DNA of 16,754 bases from Thermodesulfobacteriota bacterium (GCA_028278625.1 JANQDY010000163.1:1-16754); one strand, 5' to 3'; shown: positions 8,171 to 16,598, counted from the first letter of the stretch. Program-made: numbers and translations. Notes: generated from the letters alone by a model not told the origin.

Positions 8171-9316
8171 ATGAAAAAGAAGTATCTCATAGCACTTTTC
8201 TCCATAAGCCTGGTCGGTTGGACTCTGGGAAACGGGCTCCTGCCGATTCTCCCCGTGTATGCCGCCCATCTCAAGGCAGATCACACAAGTACCGGGATTT
8301 ACTTGGCCCTTACCTATGCCGCCCTGATTATCGGCATTCTTCTGGCGGGATTTATCGCAGACCGATGGCAAAGGCGACAGCGGCTGTTGGTGGTTGCGTG
8401 TTTTGCCTGTGCGCCGTCAGTATGGTTGATGGGGCAGGTGGCGCAATACTGGACCCTTGTCTTTGCCACCTGTGTTGCTTGGTTTCTGGCGGGGATGGCG
8501 CTCTCAATGGTCAATATTCTGGCCGGATTGATGGCCAAACCGGAACAAAGGGGAAGGGTTTTCAGCCTGCTGGCATTGACGGTGGCCATCGGTACCTTGT
8601 TGGGCGGTGCCACAACCGGACCGATCGCCGACAGGTGGGGCTTTCCAACGTTGTTTTCGATGCTGGCGGCATTTGCGATCCTGGCGCCCGTCGCTTCCCT
8701 CTTTTTGCCTGAGATAACGGTCTCCGCTGCCATTGGCCGGAATCAATCGGGTAAAGGCCGGCTCCCCCGCGCATCGATCATCTTCCTTTTTGCCGTTTTT
8801 CTGGGGAGTTGTGCGGCATTTTCCGGGGTGCTGACCACCTCGGTTGTGATGCACAGCCAAATGTTCAAGGCCGCCGCCATTTCGGGCACCGCGGCCGTGA
8901 GAGGTGCCTGTACCATTCCGCTGATCATTCTCCTGGGCCGGCTTTCGGACCGATACAGTCGCAAAAACCTGTTGCTCCTCTGTTTTTCTTCCGCCATCAT
9001 GGGTCTTCTGATCCTGGTTTATTCCACAAAACTCTGGCAGTTCTGGTTTTCGGCGGTGTTTCTTGGCACCTTCAATATGGGCACGCGAGGCATCGGCGGC
9101 GCATGGATAACGGATATGGTGCCGCGGAACCTGATCGGTCGGGCCCAGTCACTTTTCAACGGAGTGGCCTTGGCCGGCGGTATCGTGGGCTTTGCCCTTA
9201 CCGGTTTTGTATTACAGACCTTTGGGGCCGAAACCCTATTAATCCTTGGAATAGGACTCGTCATCGCGGCAATCCTGATGCTGCTGAAGATTCACGTAAA
9301 GTCCGTGGATGAGTGA
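8171..9316 (+). CDS. MFS transporter, 12 TM, substrate unknown
   Basis: 381 residues, nearly all hydrophobic, with about 12 predicted membrane helices. The MFS motif A appears between TM2 and TM3 as GFIADRWQRRQR and is repeated in the second half as GRLSDRYSRKN, the expected two-fold pseudo-symmetry. A basic N-terminus (MKKK) and a proper ribosome site (GAGGG, 8 nt before ATG 8171) support the start. It follows serB by 96 nt and precedes the cysteate-synthase-like gene by 121 nt, so it may be co-transcribed with serB. Compact MFS proteins of this form are often drug, sugar or amino-acid/metabolite exporters. Sequence alone does not identify the substrate. Export of cysteate or a derived sulfonate would fit the neighbours but is speculation. 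Confidence 0.85.
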   Translation: MKKKYLIALFSISLVGWTLGNGLLPILPVYAAHLKADHTSTGIYLALTYAALIIGILLAGFIADRWQRRQRLLVVACFACAPSVWLMGQVAQYWTLVFATCVAWFLAGMALSMVNILAGLMAKPEQRGRVFSLLALTVAIGTLLGGATTGPIADRWGFPTLFSMLAAFAILAPVASLFLPEITVSAAIGRNQSGKGRLPRASIIFLFAVFLGSCAAFSGVLTTSVVMHSQMFKAAAISGTAAVRGACTIPLIILLGRLSDRYSRKNLLLLCFSSAIMGLLILVYSTKLWQFWFSAVFLGTFNMGTRGIGGAWITDMVPRNLIGRAQSLFNGVALAGGIVGFALTGFVLQTFGAETLLILGIGLVIAAILMLLKIHVKSVDE

Positions 9317-9375
9317 GCTTCCATGAAAAATTGAATCCAACTTCTCATTTTTTTCAAAAGGATATCTCGTTTCCA

Positions 9376-9405
9376 TTGATATATCCCGTTCGTTTGTAGT
9401 ATATT
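9376..9405 (+). promoter_or_regulatory. Candidate sigma-70 promoter for the cysteate-synthase-like gene
   Basis: TTGATA (9376-9381) and TATATT (9400-9405) each match consensus at five of six positions and are separated by 18 nt. Transcription would begin near 9412, about 25 nt before the chosen ATG. The 121-nt gap after the MFS gene leaves room for such an independent promoter. Confidence 0.5.
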
Positions 9406-9437
9406 CAATGTTGCGAGCATTGGGGGGAAAAGAGACA

Positions 9438-10799
9438 ATGGCATATTTTCGACTCAAATGCGCATTTCCAGGCTGTGACAAGACCTATGAAGGGAATGAG
9501 GGATATCGGCTTTGCTGCGATTCTGAAATCGATGGCTCGCACGGCCCGTCCCTGCTCCAATGCGTTTACGAGAAGCGGCAGATTCACTTCTATCAGGACC
9601 TTCCTGGAATCTTCCCTTTCATTGACTGGCTTCCTACGCAGAATTGCTATATCAAGCCGGACAAAGGGCATCTTGGGACACCAATTAGCTATCGAAGCTT
9701 CGGTCTGGCAAAGAGGCTTGGCCTCAAGAACTTATTCATAGCTTTTGCAGGCTTCTGGCCCATTCGCGGTGGAAATGTGATCACCCGCTCGTTCAAGGAG
9801 TACGAGGTGCAGGCCAGCATTGTAAGGTATATCCTTTCAGCAGATGGCCCGCGTCAAATGCCTCTTATCGTATCCTCAACAGGGAACACGGCGAACGCAT
9901 ACAACATTATCTGCCACCAATTACAGATACCCATCTATCTCGTTCTTCCCGAAGCGGGTCAGGACAAAATGGTTCTCCCGGTGGATACAAAACCGTTTAC
10001 CATAATCGTCAAGGGCGATTACCTGGACGCCATGGAAGTCGCCGAACGTCTGCACACATATACCGGTCTTGCCATGGATGGAGGCGCACGGAATGTGGGC
10101 CGCCGGGCGGGAATGGGGACGGTAATGCTTTCGGCCGTGGCCCATCCTGATTTCGGTTCGGGAGTACTTTTCGATCATTATTTTCAGGCAGTGGGCAGCG
10201 GATCCGGCGCCATTGCAGCATATGAGGCGGTTGAGCTTTTGCGAAATGACAGCAGATTCGGCGACCGTCTCACAAAAATCCATGCTGCTCAGAATGAACC
10301 CTTTGCGCCCATCGTGGATTCCTTCGAGAATGGAAGCCGTCAACTGGTACTCCCAAATTCAAATGAAGCGAACTGGCGCATAAAATCGGTGACGGCCCAG
10401 GTCATCACGAACAGAAAGCCTGCCTATTCTATCCGTGGCGGCCTGTATGATGTCCTTACATATTCCGGGGGCAGAGCATGGAGAGTCGATAACTACGATT
10501 TATTTCAAGCAGCTCGCATGTTCAAGGAAACTGAAGGGGTCGATATTGGTGAAGCCTCGGCAGTAGCTGTTGGCGCGCTAAGCCAAGCAGTAAATCAAGG
10601 ATCTGTAAAACCCGAAGATTACGTTCTCCTCAACATTACGGGCGGAGGGCTTGAACTGCATTATTCCGCCGCCAAACTCTATCGCGTCCAAGCCAATTTG
10701 GTTGTGGCGCCAAATGAACTGGACCGCATCATCAGTGCAATTGGGGATGTCCAACCTATCGACCTGGATGCCAAGGTGGTGAAAATGCGTCACGGCTAG
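9438..10799 (+). CDS. Cysteate synthase-like PLP enzyme (threonine synthase paralogue)
   Basis: 453 residues, a fold-type II PLP enzyme. The N-terminus has a cysteine cluster (C8, C13, C26, C27), then LPGIFPFIDWLP. The Schiff-base lysine is K120 in TRSFKEYE. The phosphate/carboxylate loop is SSTGNTA (146-152), a Gly-rich PLP-phosphate loop is AVGSGSGAIAAYEA (251-264), and NITGGGL (399-405) closes the core. From memory, the segments GGARNVGRRAGMGTVML, DHYFQAVGSGSG, TNRKPAYSIRGGLYD and LLNITGGG follow the Methanosarcina cysteate synthase (O-phosphoserine + sulfite to L-cysteate + phosphate) more closely than true threonine synthases. ATG 9438 is preferred over an in-frame ATG at 9408, which falls in the promoter's start region; a GGGGGG run lies 10 nt ahead. 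O-phosphoserine is also the substrate of the nearby SerB. Threonine synthase or a relative with another nucleophile remains possible. Confidence 0.78.
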   Translation: MAYFRLKCAFPGCDKTYEGNEGYRLCCDSEIDGSHGPSLLQCVYEKRQIHFYQDLPGIFPFIDWLPTQNCYIKPDKGHLGTPISYRSFGLAKRLGLKNLFIAFAGFWPIRGGNVITRSFKEYEVQASIVRYILSADGPRQMPLIVSSTGNTANAYNIICHQLQIPIYLVLPEAGQDKMVLPVDTKPFTIIVKGDYLDAMEVAERLHTYTGLAMDGGARNVGRRAGMGTVMLSAVAHPDFGSGVLFDHYFQAVGSGSGAIAAYEAVELLRNDSRFGDRLTKIHAAQNEPFAPIVDSFENGSRQLVLPNSNEANWRIKSVTAQVITNRKPAYSIRGGLYDVLTYSGGRAWRVDNYDLFQAARMFKETEGVDIGEASAVAVGALSQAVNQGSVKPEDYVLLNITGGGLELHYSAAKLYRVQANLVVAPNELDRIISAIGDVQPIDLDAKVVKMRHG

Positions 10800-10869
10800 C
10801 CGCGAAGGTCCCTTCAAGCATCGCCGTTGAAAATGATAGTCTCTATTGAGATGGGTACACCATTGATCA

Positions 10870-10888
10870 AAGCCCGGGGTCCGGGTTT
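10870..10888 (+). terminator. Hairpin in the convergent gap after the cysteate-synthase-like gene
   Basis: AAGCCCGG (10870-10877) pairs with CCGGGTTT (10881-10888) across a GGT loop. This gives 8 bp, including one G-U wobble that works only in rightward RNA. The T run is only three bases, so termination would be weak alone. It abuts the stop codon of the opposing hybrid kinase. Confidence 0.35.
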
Positions 10889-13626
10889 CATAGGGCTCCG
10901 GAGTCCTTTTCAATGATGAATGTCTCCAACTCCGCCATCACGCGATCCACTTCCTCGGAAAAGGATGCCATCAATTCGGGGATCCTTTCCATATGATTCT
11001 CTTTAAGAGCGGATTCCAGCTCAAAAGACCTTTTATGCAGCTCTTCCGCGCCGATGGTCCCGGACACCCCCTTGAACGTATGGGCCAGACGCCGGGCTTC
11101 GTCGCGGTCCCCCCGGTCCATTTTGGCCCGGATTTGTTCGACGATGTCCCGGAATCGTTCGAATGTCATCTTCAACACCTTCATGTAGAGTTCCGGGTCT
11201 TGGTTTGCATAATCCAAGCCGGCCCTTGTATTCACACCCGCCAGTTTGGGAAAATCATCGGCCGGCGCCGGGGCATCCATATCGCCGGGAATGTCGACCA
11301 CGTCCGGACGGGCCTCCGGCTTGATCCACCGAACCAGTGTTTCATAAAGGTTATAGGGCTTGATGGGCTTGGGAATATGATCATTCATGCCTGCCAAAAG
11401 GCATTTTTCCCTGTCTACGGTCATGGCGCTGGCCGTCATGGCGAGAATGGGAAGATGGCTCGCGTCCGGCCCCCTGCGAATCTTCCTGGTCGCTGTCAGA
11501 CCGTCCATTTCAGGCATGTGCAAATCCATCAAAATGCAGTCGAAGCGTTCCTTTTCGGCCATCTCAACGGCGTCCCGGCCGTTTAAGGCCACGGCGACCC
11601 GTATGCGGAGCTTTTCCAGCAACTCCCGGGCCACCTGCAGATTTATTTCGTTGTCCTCCACCAGAAGAACATGACAGCCTTCGAGCAGATCCCTTGCCTG
11701 TTCCATGGAAACCGGCTCCGCGCGGGCGGCCGGTTTTTCCGTGGATAGGCCGAAACGGGCCGTAAAGGTAAATTCCGAGCCCGCACCGGGCTCGCTGTGG
11801 ACTTGAATATCCCCTCCCATCATGTGAACCAGACGTCTGCTGATGGTAAGCCCCAATCCGGTGCCCCCGTACTTACGGGTGGTGGAGGTGTCGACCTGGT
11901 GAAAGGGCTGGAACAATTGTGCGATCTGTTCCCGGGTCATGCCGATGCCCGTGTCCCGGACAATGAAACGCAGCCGGACCCCTTGATCGCAATCGTCCTG
12001 ATCGTGCTCCCCTGCCGGTTCGACCGTTATGGAGATTTCTCCTTTCCTGGTGAATTTGACGGCATTGGACCCCAGGTTGGTCAGAACCTGGCCGAGGCGT
12101 AATGAATCGCCCTTCAGAGGGGAAGGAATCGCTTCGGAGATCTCCATGCGAAAGGCCAGCCCCTTGTCGGCGCTGCCGACCCGGATGATGGAAGCGACCT
12201 GTTCCAGGACCTCTTTTATGGAAAAGTCCCGTATCTCCAAATCGAGTTTTCCGGCTTCGATCTTTGAAAAATCGAGAATATCGTTAATCAATCCAAGGAG
12301 CGATTCGGCGGAGGCGTGAATTTTCCGCTGGTAGTCCAATTGCTGGGGAGACATTTCCGTTTGCAGGGCCAGATGGCTCAATCCGATGATGGCGTTCATG
12401 GGGGTTCGAATTTCATGGCTCATGTTGGCAAGGAATACGCTTTTGGCTTGATTGGCGACTTCTGCTTCCTCCTTGGCCATCCGCATTTCACGCATGGAAA
12501 CTTTAAGCTGGCCGGCCATGGAATTGAAGGCCTCGGCAAGTTGACCGAGTTCGTCGGAACTGCTTTTGGGATTTCTTGCATCAAGATTGCCGTTTCTCAG
12601 TTCATCGGCGGTATGTGTTAACTGTATGACCTTTTTGGTAATGCTGCTGTTGAAAACCAACGCGATGACAACAGCCAGCATGGATGACAAAATGACCGCC
12701 ACCAGTAGCAGGATGGTGGCAAAAAGCCGTGTGTCATTGATCTGACGGCGCGTATTCTCGATTTCATTACCGGACAATTTCACCAGTTCTTCGATGATGG
12801 GGTCCACATTAACCACTTGAAGATCAAACTCCCGCAGTTTGCTTCTGATTTCCACATCCGCCGCAAGCATTTGTTTTGCGGTTTCCATATGCCTTTCAAG
12901 CAAAGCCGTAATCGCCTGTTTATCGTCATCGCCCATGGATGTCGCCTCAAGGACGGCGTTTTTAAAAGCGGTTGAAATATTGAAGGCCATTTGCATGGAG
13001 GGCCGGTTGCGGGTGCTCAAATAATCGTTTTCATTGGATTCCATCTGATGATAGATATTCAGTAGATGGGAGTCGTCCGACTTTTTCAATAGGTTGAACA
13101 AATCCCTGGATTGCGCTTTCAAAAGCGACTGATAGCCGGTTTTCTCATCAAATACTTTTGAGACCAATTTAATGGCTTCCAGAAAGGTCTCGTTAAAAAG
13201 GTCTGCGGTTGACAGGAAAAAATCAATGTTTACTTCACTCCTTTTAAGGTTTGAGTCGGCCTCCGAATCGGCGATCAATTGTTTGAGTGATTTGCTATAC
13301 GCTTTGACGAGGGTTATTTGTTCATGAACGCGCCTTTCCACCCGCAAGTTGTTTACTACCGATCCGAGCCTCTGGGTGTTCAGGAAAAAATCCTTTTGAT
13401 AATATCGGGAGCGCTCGATGCCGGCTTTGATTTCCAACACCAGTCTCTGGATTTCAAGGGGTGTGACGATGGCCTGTTCGGTGCGTTTGGTGACGATGAC
13501 CAGGGCAATATAACCGATTAACGCCACCAACAGCATAAGCGCAATCAATGCGCTGAATGCATATACAAATTTGCGGGTGATGCTTTGGTCTCGCCAGATA
13601 TGACCTGTCAACCGTTTTATCGCCAT
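10888..13626 (-). CDS. TorS-like hybrid histidine kinase: helical sensor, HAMP, HisKA, HATPase, receiver, HPt
   Basis: 912 residues. TM1 (about 21-45) and TM2 (about 303-325) enclose about 255 mostly helical residues, including a [10 protein letters not shown] motif near 73-82 that is typical of helical bimodular sensors. HAMP is about 326-380. HisKA has H404 in [12 protein letters not shown]. The ATPase has N521, DTGIG (558-562) and GGTGLGL (587-593). The receiver (about 652-770) has E657/D658, D701 and K753. The HPt domain (about 805-905) has H849 in [10 protein letters not shown]. Order and length match E. coli TorS, which detects TMAO through the binding protein TorT. ATG 13626 is chosen because AGGAA lies about 5 nt upstream; the open frame extends to 13725. 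It follows two LivK-like lipoproteins by 166 nt. No final response regulator is encoded next to it. All phosphorelay residues are present. Confidence 0.93.
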   Translation of the reverse strand: MAIKRLTGHIWRDQSITRKFVYAFSALIALMLLVALIGYIALVIVTKRTEQAIVTPLEIQRLVLEIKAGIERSRYYQKDFFLNTQRLGSVVNNLRVERRVHEQITLVKAYSKSLKQLIADSEADSNLKRSEVNIDFFLSTADLFNETFLEAIKLVSKVFDEKTGYQSLLKAQSRDLFNLLKKSDDSHLLNIYHQMESNENDYLSTRNRPSMQMAFNISTAFKNAVLEATSMGDDDKQAITALLERHMETAKQMLAADVEIRSKLREFDLQVVNVDPIIEELVKLSGNEIENTRRQINDTRLFATILLLVAVILSSMLAVVIALVFNSSITKKVIQLTHTADELRNGNLDARNPKSSSDELGQLAEAFNSMAGQLKVSMREMRMAKEEAEVANQAKSVFLANMSHEIRTPMNAIIGLSHLALQTEMSPQQLDYQRKIHASAESLLGLINDILDFSKIEAGKLDLEIRDFSIKEVLEQVASIIRVGSADKGLAFRMEISEAIPSPLKGDSLRLGQVLTNLGSNAVKFTRKGEISITVEPAGEHDQDDCDQGVRLRFIVRDTGIGMTREQIAQLFQPFHQVDTSTTRKYGGTGLGLTISRRLVHMMGGDIQVHSEPGAGSEFTFTARFGLSTEKPAARAEPVSMEQARDLLEGCHVLLVEDNEINLQVARELLEKLRIRVAVALNGRDAVEMAEKERFDCILMDLHMPEMDGLTATRKIRRGPDASHLPILAMTASAMTVDREKCLLAGMNDHIPKPIKPYNLYETLVRWIKPEARPDVVDIPGDMDAPAPADDFPKLAGVNTRAGLDYANQDPELYMKVLKMTFERFRDIVEQIRAKMDRGDRDEARRLAHTFKGVSGTIGAEELHKRSFELESALKENHMERIPELMASFSEEVDRVMAELETFIIEKDSGAL
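10893..10910 (+). terminator. Terminator-like hairpin with T run inside the 3' end of the opposing kinase gene
   Basis: GGGCT (10893-10897) pairs with AGTCC (10902-10906) around a CCGG loop, with one G-U wobble, and is followed by TTTT and C. It has the form of a short Rho-independent terminator for rightward transcription and follows the hairpin at 10870-10888. It lies within the last codons of the leftward kinase gene. Confidence 0.35.
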
Positions 13627-13710
13627 CCGTCTTCCTATTCCGAACTCCCAGGGCCTCGGCAAAAAGCAAATACACAATCCGGCTTGTCTTTCTGCCCGTC
13701 TACGGCGTTG

Positions 13711-13751
13711 CATCCACCGGCACATATCCGGCTGATATGCACCGGCGAATG
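13711..13751 (-). other. Intercistronic 18-bp RNA hairpin between the second LivK-like gene and the kinase
   Basis: In leftward RNA, positions 13751-13734 pair with 13728-13711 around a 5-nt loop (AGCCG). The 18 continuous pairs include four G-U wobbles and no mismatch. In rightward RNA the wobbles become A-C mismatches, so the structure is specific to the direction of the operon. No U run follows. A role as an RNA stabiliser, processing site or attenuator setting the kinase level below the lipoproteins is inferred. Confidence 0.6.
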
Positions 13752-13792
13752 GGCCTTATAACCGAACCGGAATTGGGCGCGATCTTGCGCAT

Positions 13793-15058
13793 TTATTTTT
13801 TGCCGGGACCCTCATGCATGTATACGATATTGGATGAAAGTCCCTGAAAACCGGCGTCGGGATCATCCAACCGCACGACTTTGATCCTTGGGGACCCGCA
13901 GTCGCCGAACTGATCGCAAGAAAGGCGGCCGGTAATGCCCGCATAATTCGAAACAGCCTTCAAGGCATCCCTTATTCCCTGACGTTTTATGGAAAGACCG
14001 CCCTCCGGTTGCTCTACCGAGGCCGCGGCAATTGCATCCAGCAGCATGTTCATGGCATCATAGGCATGGGCATGAAAGGGGCCGGTGGGCGCTTCACCGT
14101 ACTTTTTTATATATTGGGATACAAACGCCTTGTATGATGGCCCTTCGGGGGTTGCCGGTCCGATGAAATACATCCCTTTGCCGTCCTGCCCGACCGATTG
14201 AACAAAGGCCTCCGACATCAAACCGTCAGCACTCATCAAGTCAATCGTGTCAAAGGCTTTCATTTCTTTTGCCTGTTTGGTGATCAAATCCCCTTCCGGT
14301 TGAAAAAGCGGATAAAAGATCAATTGGGCGCCGGATTGGGAAACCGCGGTCAACACGGGCTTCATGTCAAGGTCACCTTTGTTGATGGTTTCCGAAATAA
14401 CGACTTCTCCCCCTAACTTCTCCATGGCTTTCTCAAATGCCAGCGTCAAGCCCCGGGTGTAGGGATCTCCGTCATTAATGGTGCCCACCTTCTTCTTACC
14501 CAACTTGCGAAAGGCGAATTCGGCGGCAACTTTTCCAAGGATTTCATCATTGTGAGATGTGCGAAAATAGCCGGGATGGTGATTTTCCCCTTTTAAACCA
14601 CCAACAGACGTCAGTGACGGGGCCGTATTGCCGCTTGATATCATTGTCAATCCGGCTTCGGACATGATTTTCGCGGCCGGTATTGCCGCTCCGGAACAAT
14701 ATGTGCCCAGAATAGCAACGACCTTGGGATCGAAGACAATCTGCTTGGCGGCCACGGTACCACCTTCTTTGGAGCACAGGTCATCCATTTCTTTCAGGAC
14801 GATGGGATGACCCATCAGTTCTCCGGTTCTCTCTTCCACCGCCAGCGCTGCCCCACGCACCTGATCCTCTCCTATGGATTTGGGACCGCCGCTGAGAACA
14901 AAAAGTGCTACGATCTTAAGGGGTTCATCTTCTGCGAGGGTCAGACAGCCGATGGCATCGGTACATTCCTGTTTTGGTTCTTTTTTCTCACATGCGATCA
15001 ATGCGGCCACCAGGATAACCCCTAAAATGGCTGACAAATATCTCATATTCTTGCGCAT
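13793..15058 (-). CDS. LivK-type (Peripla_BP_6) substrate-binding lipoprotein, second of a tandem pair
   Basis: 421 residues. The N-terminus has MRKN, a hydrophobic stretch and lipobox LIAC with C23 as the predicted lipidated residue, so the protein should be membrane-anchored in the periplasm. It then shows CTDAIGC, the opening KIVALFVLSGG and GEDQVRGAALAVE of type I branched-chain amino-acid binding proteins, LCSKEGG and YCSGAAIPAAKIMSEAGL, SSGNTAPSLT, and NDGDPYTRGLTLAFEKAM. Near the C-terminus is CDQFGDCGSPRIK. Paired cysteines at the N-terminus, in the first lobe and at the C-terminus are shared with the neighbouring paralogue. ATG 15058 has AAGGG about 8 nt upstream. No livH, livM, livG or livF lies in the operon, and the next gene is the TorS-like kinase. 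A receptor role analogous to TorT is inferred; the ligand is unknown. Confidence 0.9.
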   Translation of the reverse strand: MRKNMRYLSAILGVILVAALIACEKKEPKQECTDAIGCLTLAEDEPLKIVALFVLSGGPKSIGEDQVRGAALAVEERTGELMGHPIVLKEMDDLCSKEGGTVAAKQIVFDPKVVAILGTYCSGAAIPAAKIMSEAGLTMISSGNTAPSLTSVGGLKGENHHPGYFRTSHNDEILGKVAAEFAFRKLGKKKVGTINDGDPYTRGLTLAFEKAMEKLGGEVVISETINKGDLDMKPVLTAVSQSGAQLIFYPLFQPEGDLITKQAKEMKAFDTIDLMSADGLMSEAFVQSVGQDGKGMYFIGPATPEGPSYKAFVSQYIKKYGEAPTGPFHAHAYDAMNMLLDAIAAASVEQPEGGLSIKRQGIRDALKAVSNYAGITGRLSCDQFGDCGSPRIKVVRLDDPDAGFQGLSSNIVYMHEGPGKK

Positions 15059-15094
15059 CGTCCTGCCCTTTCCAGTTTGATTGTGCGGTCGTTA

Positions 15095-15108
15095 GTGCCA
15101 TATGGCAC
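15095..15108. promoter_or_regulatory. 14-bp perfect palindrome between the two LivK-like genes
   Basis: GTGCCATATGGCAC is its own reverse complement. It begins one base past the stop codon of the first lipoprotein gene, in the 51-nt gap before the second. As RNA it forms a 5-bp stem with an AUAU loop; as DNA it could be a dimeric operator. No second copy was noticed in the window. Confidence 0.4.
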
Positions 15109-15109
15109 A

Positions 15110-16360
15110 TTATTGCGCCGCGGATTGATAAACACTGTTTGTCTTGATTTCATCGAAACTCTTCCGTGGATCATCAATTTGGATGATTTTAAATCTCCCC
15201 GCCCCACAATCACCAAACCGATCACATCCAATGGTGCCACTCAAACCCTGATAATCCCTTAATCCATATATGGCATCCCTCAGGGCCTTACGGCCGATGT
15301 GAAGTGTTCCGTCATCATCGCGAACGGCAACTTCCCTGATGGCGGTCAATAAGATGTTCATCGCATCAAAGGTATAGGCATGATAGCCCGAAATGGGTGC
15401 TTCATGGAAAGCTTGTTTATACTCTGAAACAAAATGATGGTAATCCGGCCCTTCCGGTGGCGCAGGGAGCGCGAAATACATTCCCTTTATGGCCGTATCG
15501 TTATTTTTGTAGAAGGATTTTACAAACAACCCATCGCCGGCGACGCGTGCAATGCTTTTCATTTTCTCATTTTTGTTCGATTGCCGGGCAACATAATCGC
15601 CGGCCGGGCTGAACAGAGGGAAAAACAGCAATTGCGGATCTGTTTTGACAATCGCCGTCAGTATCGGCTGCATATTGGTATCTTCTTTATTGACCACTCC
15701 GCTCATGGTGATTTGGCCGCCCAGCTTTTTAAACGCCTTTTCAAATGCATTGGTCAGCCCTTTTGTATACGGATCACCGTCATTTATGGTTGCGGCCCGG
15801 GTGACCTTCAATTTTCCAAAGGCAAATTCGGCCACTGCATGGCCCAGGAACAAATCGTTGTGAATGGTCCTGAAATATCCTTTCTGATGATATTTCCCGG
15901 GCAGACCATCAATAGACGTAAGGGACGGCGCCGTATTGCTGCCGGAAATCATCAAAAGTCCTTTTTCGGACAATATTTTCGAGGCCGTGATGGCCGCTCC
16001 GGAGCAGGTCGTTCCGATGACGGCAATAAACTGGGCTTCACTGGTTATTTTAAGGGCCGCTAAAGAACCGCCTTCACTGGAGCACAGTGAATCAATCTCC
16101 GTAATTTCGATTGAATGACCCAATAATTCATACTGATGATCCGCCAAGGCCAATTTGATCCCACGCAACCCATCAATGCCGAGATTACTGGTTCCGCCGC
16201 TGAGTGACAGCAGCACCCCTATCTTAATGGGCATCCCGGGTGCAATGTCCACGCATCCGATGGGGTCCTGGCAAACAAAGGAAGGTTTTTGTTTTTCACA
16301 CGCCACCAGGTTCACAAAAAAAACCATCCCCAGGAACATGGTCGATGCTATTTTTTTCAT
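15110..16360 (-). CDS. LivK-type (Peripla_BP_6) substrate-binding lipoprotein, first of a tandem pair
   Basis: 416 residues. The lipoprotein signal is MKKIASTMFLGMVFFVNLVAC with C21 as the lipidated cysteine. The mature protein carries CQDPIGC, KIGVLLSLSGG, GIDGLRGIKLAL, LCSSEGG, TCSGAAITASKILSEKGL, SGSNTAPSLT, NDGDPYTKGLTNAFEKAF and CDRFGDCGAGRFK. These segments run parallel to the downstream neighbour, so the two are tandem paralogues that have diverged considerably. ATG 16360 is chosen because AAGGG lies about 6 nt upstream and a proper lipobox follows; an in-frame ATG at 16489 would bury the signal peptide. It is the first gene of a leftward unit that continues through its paralogue to the hybrid kinase. 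Type I binding proteins bind amino acids, amides or related small molecules; the ligand here cannot be named. Confidence 0.9.
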   Translation of the reverse strand: MKKIASTMFLGMVFFVNLVACEKQKPSFVCQDPIGCVDIAPGMPIKIGVLLSLSGGTSNLGIDGLRGIKLALADHQYELLGHSIEITEIDSLCSSEGGSLAALKITSEAQFIAVIGTTCSGAAITASKILSEKGLLMISGSNTAPSLTSIDGLPGKYHQKGYFRTIHNDLFLGHAVAEFAFGKLKVTRAATINDGDPYTKGLTNAFEKAFKKLGGQITMSGVVNKEDTNMQPILTAIVKTDPQLLFFPLFSPAGDYVARQSNKNEKMKSIARVAGDGLFVKSFYKNNDTAIKGMYFALPAPPEGPDYHHFVSEYKQAFHEAPISGYHAYTFDAMNILLTAIREVAVRDDDGTLHIGRKALRDAIYGLRDYQGLSGTIGCDRFGDCGAGRFKIIQIDDPRKSFDEIKTNSVYQSAAQ

Positions 16361-16568
16361 GATACACCCTTCCCTGGAAATCCATATTGGGTGATGCGGT
16401 TCGCTCAAGTGTACGACGACTGGTTGATAATTGGCTCCTGAAAGAGTGTTTTTCAGTAAAACGGGCGAAGCGGCCACAACTTGCTGCAATTCTCAAGAAT
16501 TTCTTACCGATGGATTTAGGATTTCAGCTGTTAAAACGAAAAGCATACGCGTCTCTAAGGAACTATGG

Positions 16569-16596
16569 CTTTTTCCGAGACTGCGCTCGGAAAAAG
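16569..16596. repeat. Perfect 11-bp inverted repeat (hairpin)
   Basis: CTTTTTCCGAG (16569-16579) and CTCGGAAAAAG (16586-16596) are exact reverse complements across a 6-nt loop. Within three bases follows a second hairpin. Neither strand gives a T run after the stem, so it is not a normal intrinsic terminator. It may be a REP-type dispersed element or a 5' leader structure. Confidence 0.6.
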
Positions 16597-16598
16597 TG

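Noticed and set aside
8152..8712. Rightward open frame overlapping the start of the MFS gene
   Set aside because: It is an out-of-frame shadow of the transporter with a composition unlike a folded protein.
9921..10343. Leftward open frame of 140 codons inside the cysteate-synthase-like gene
   Set aside because: It is antisense to a gene whose catalytic motifs span the same bases, with no supporting ribosome site.
13627..13725. N-terminal extension of the hybrid kinase
   Set aside because: The added residues are Arg/Cys-rich with no family resemblance, overlap the intercistronic hairpin, and a ribosome site precedes ATG 13626.
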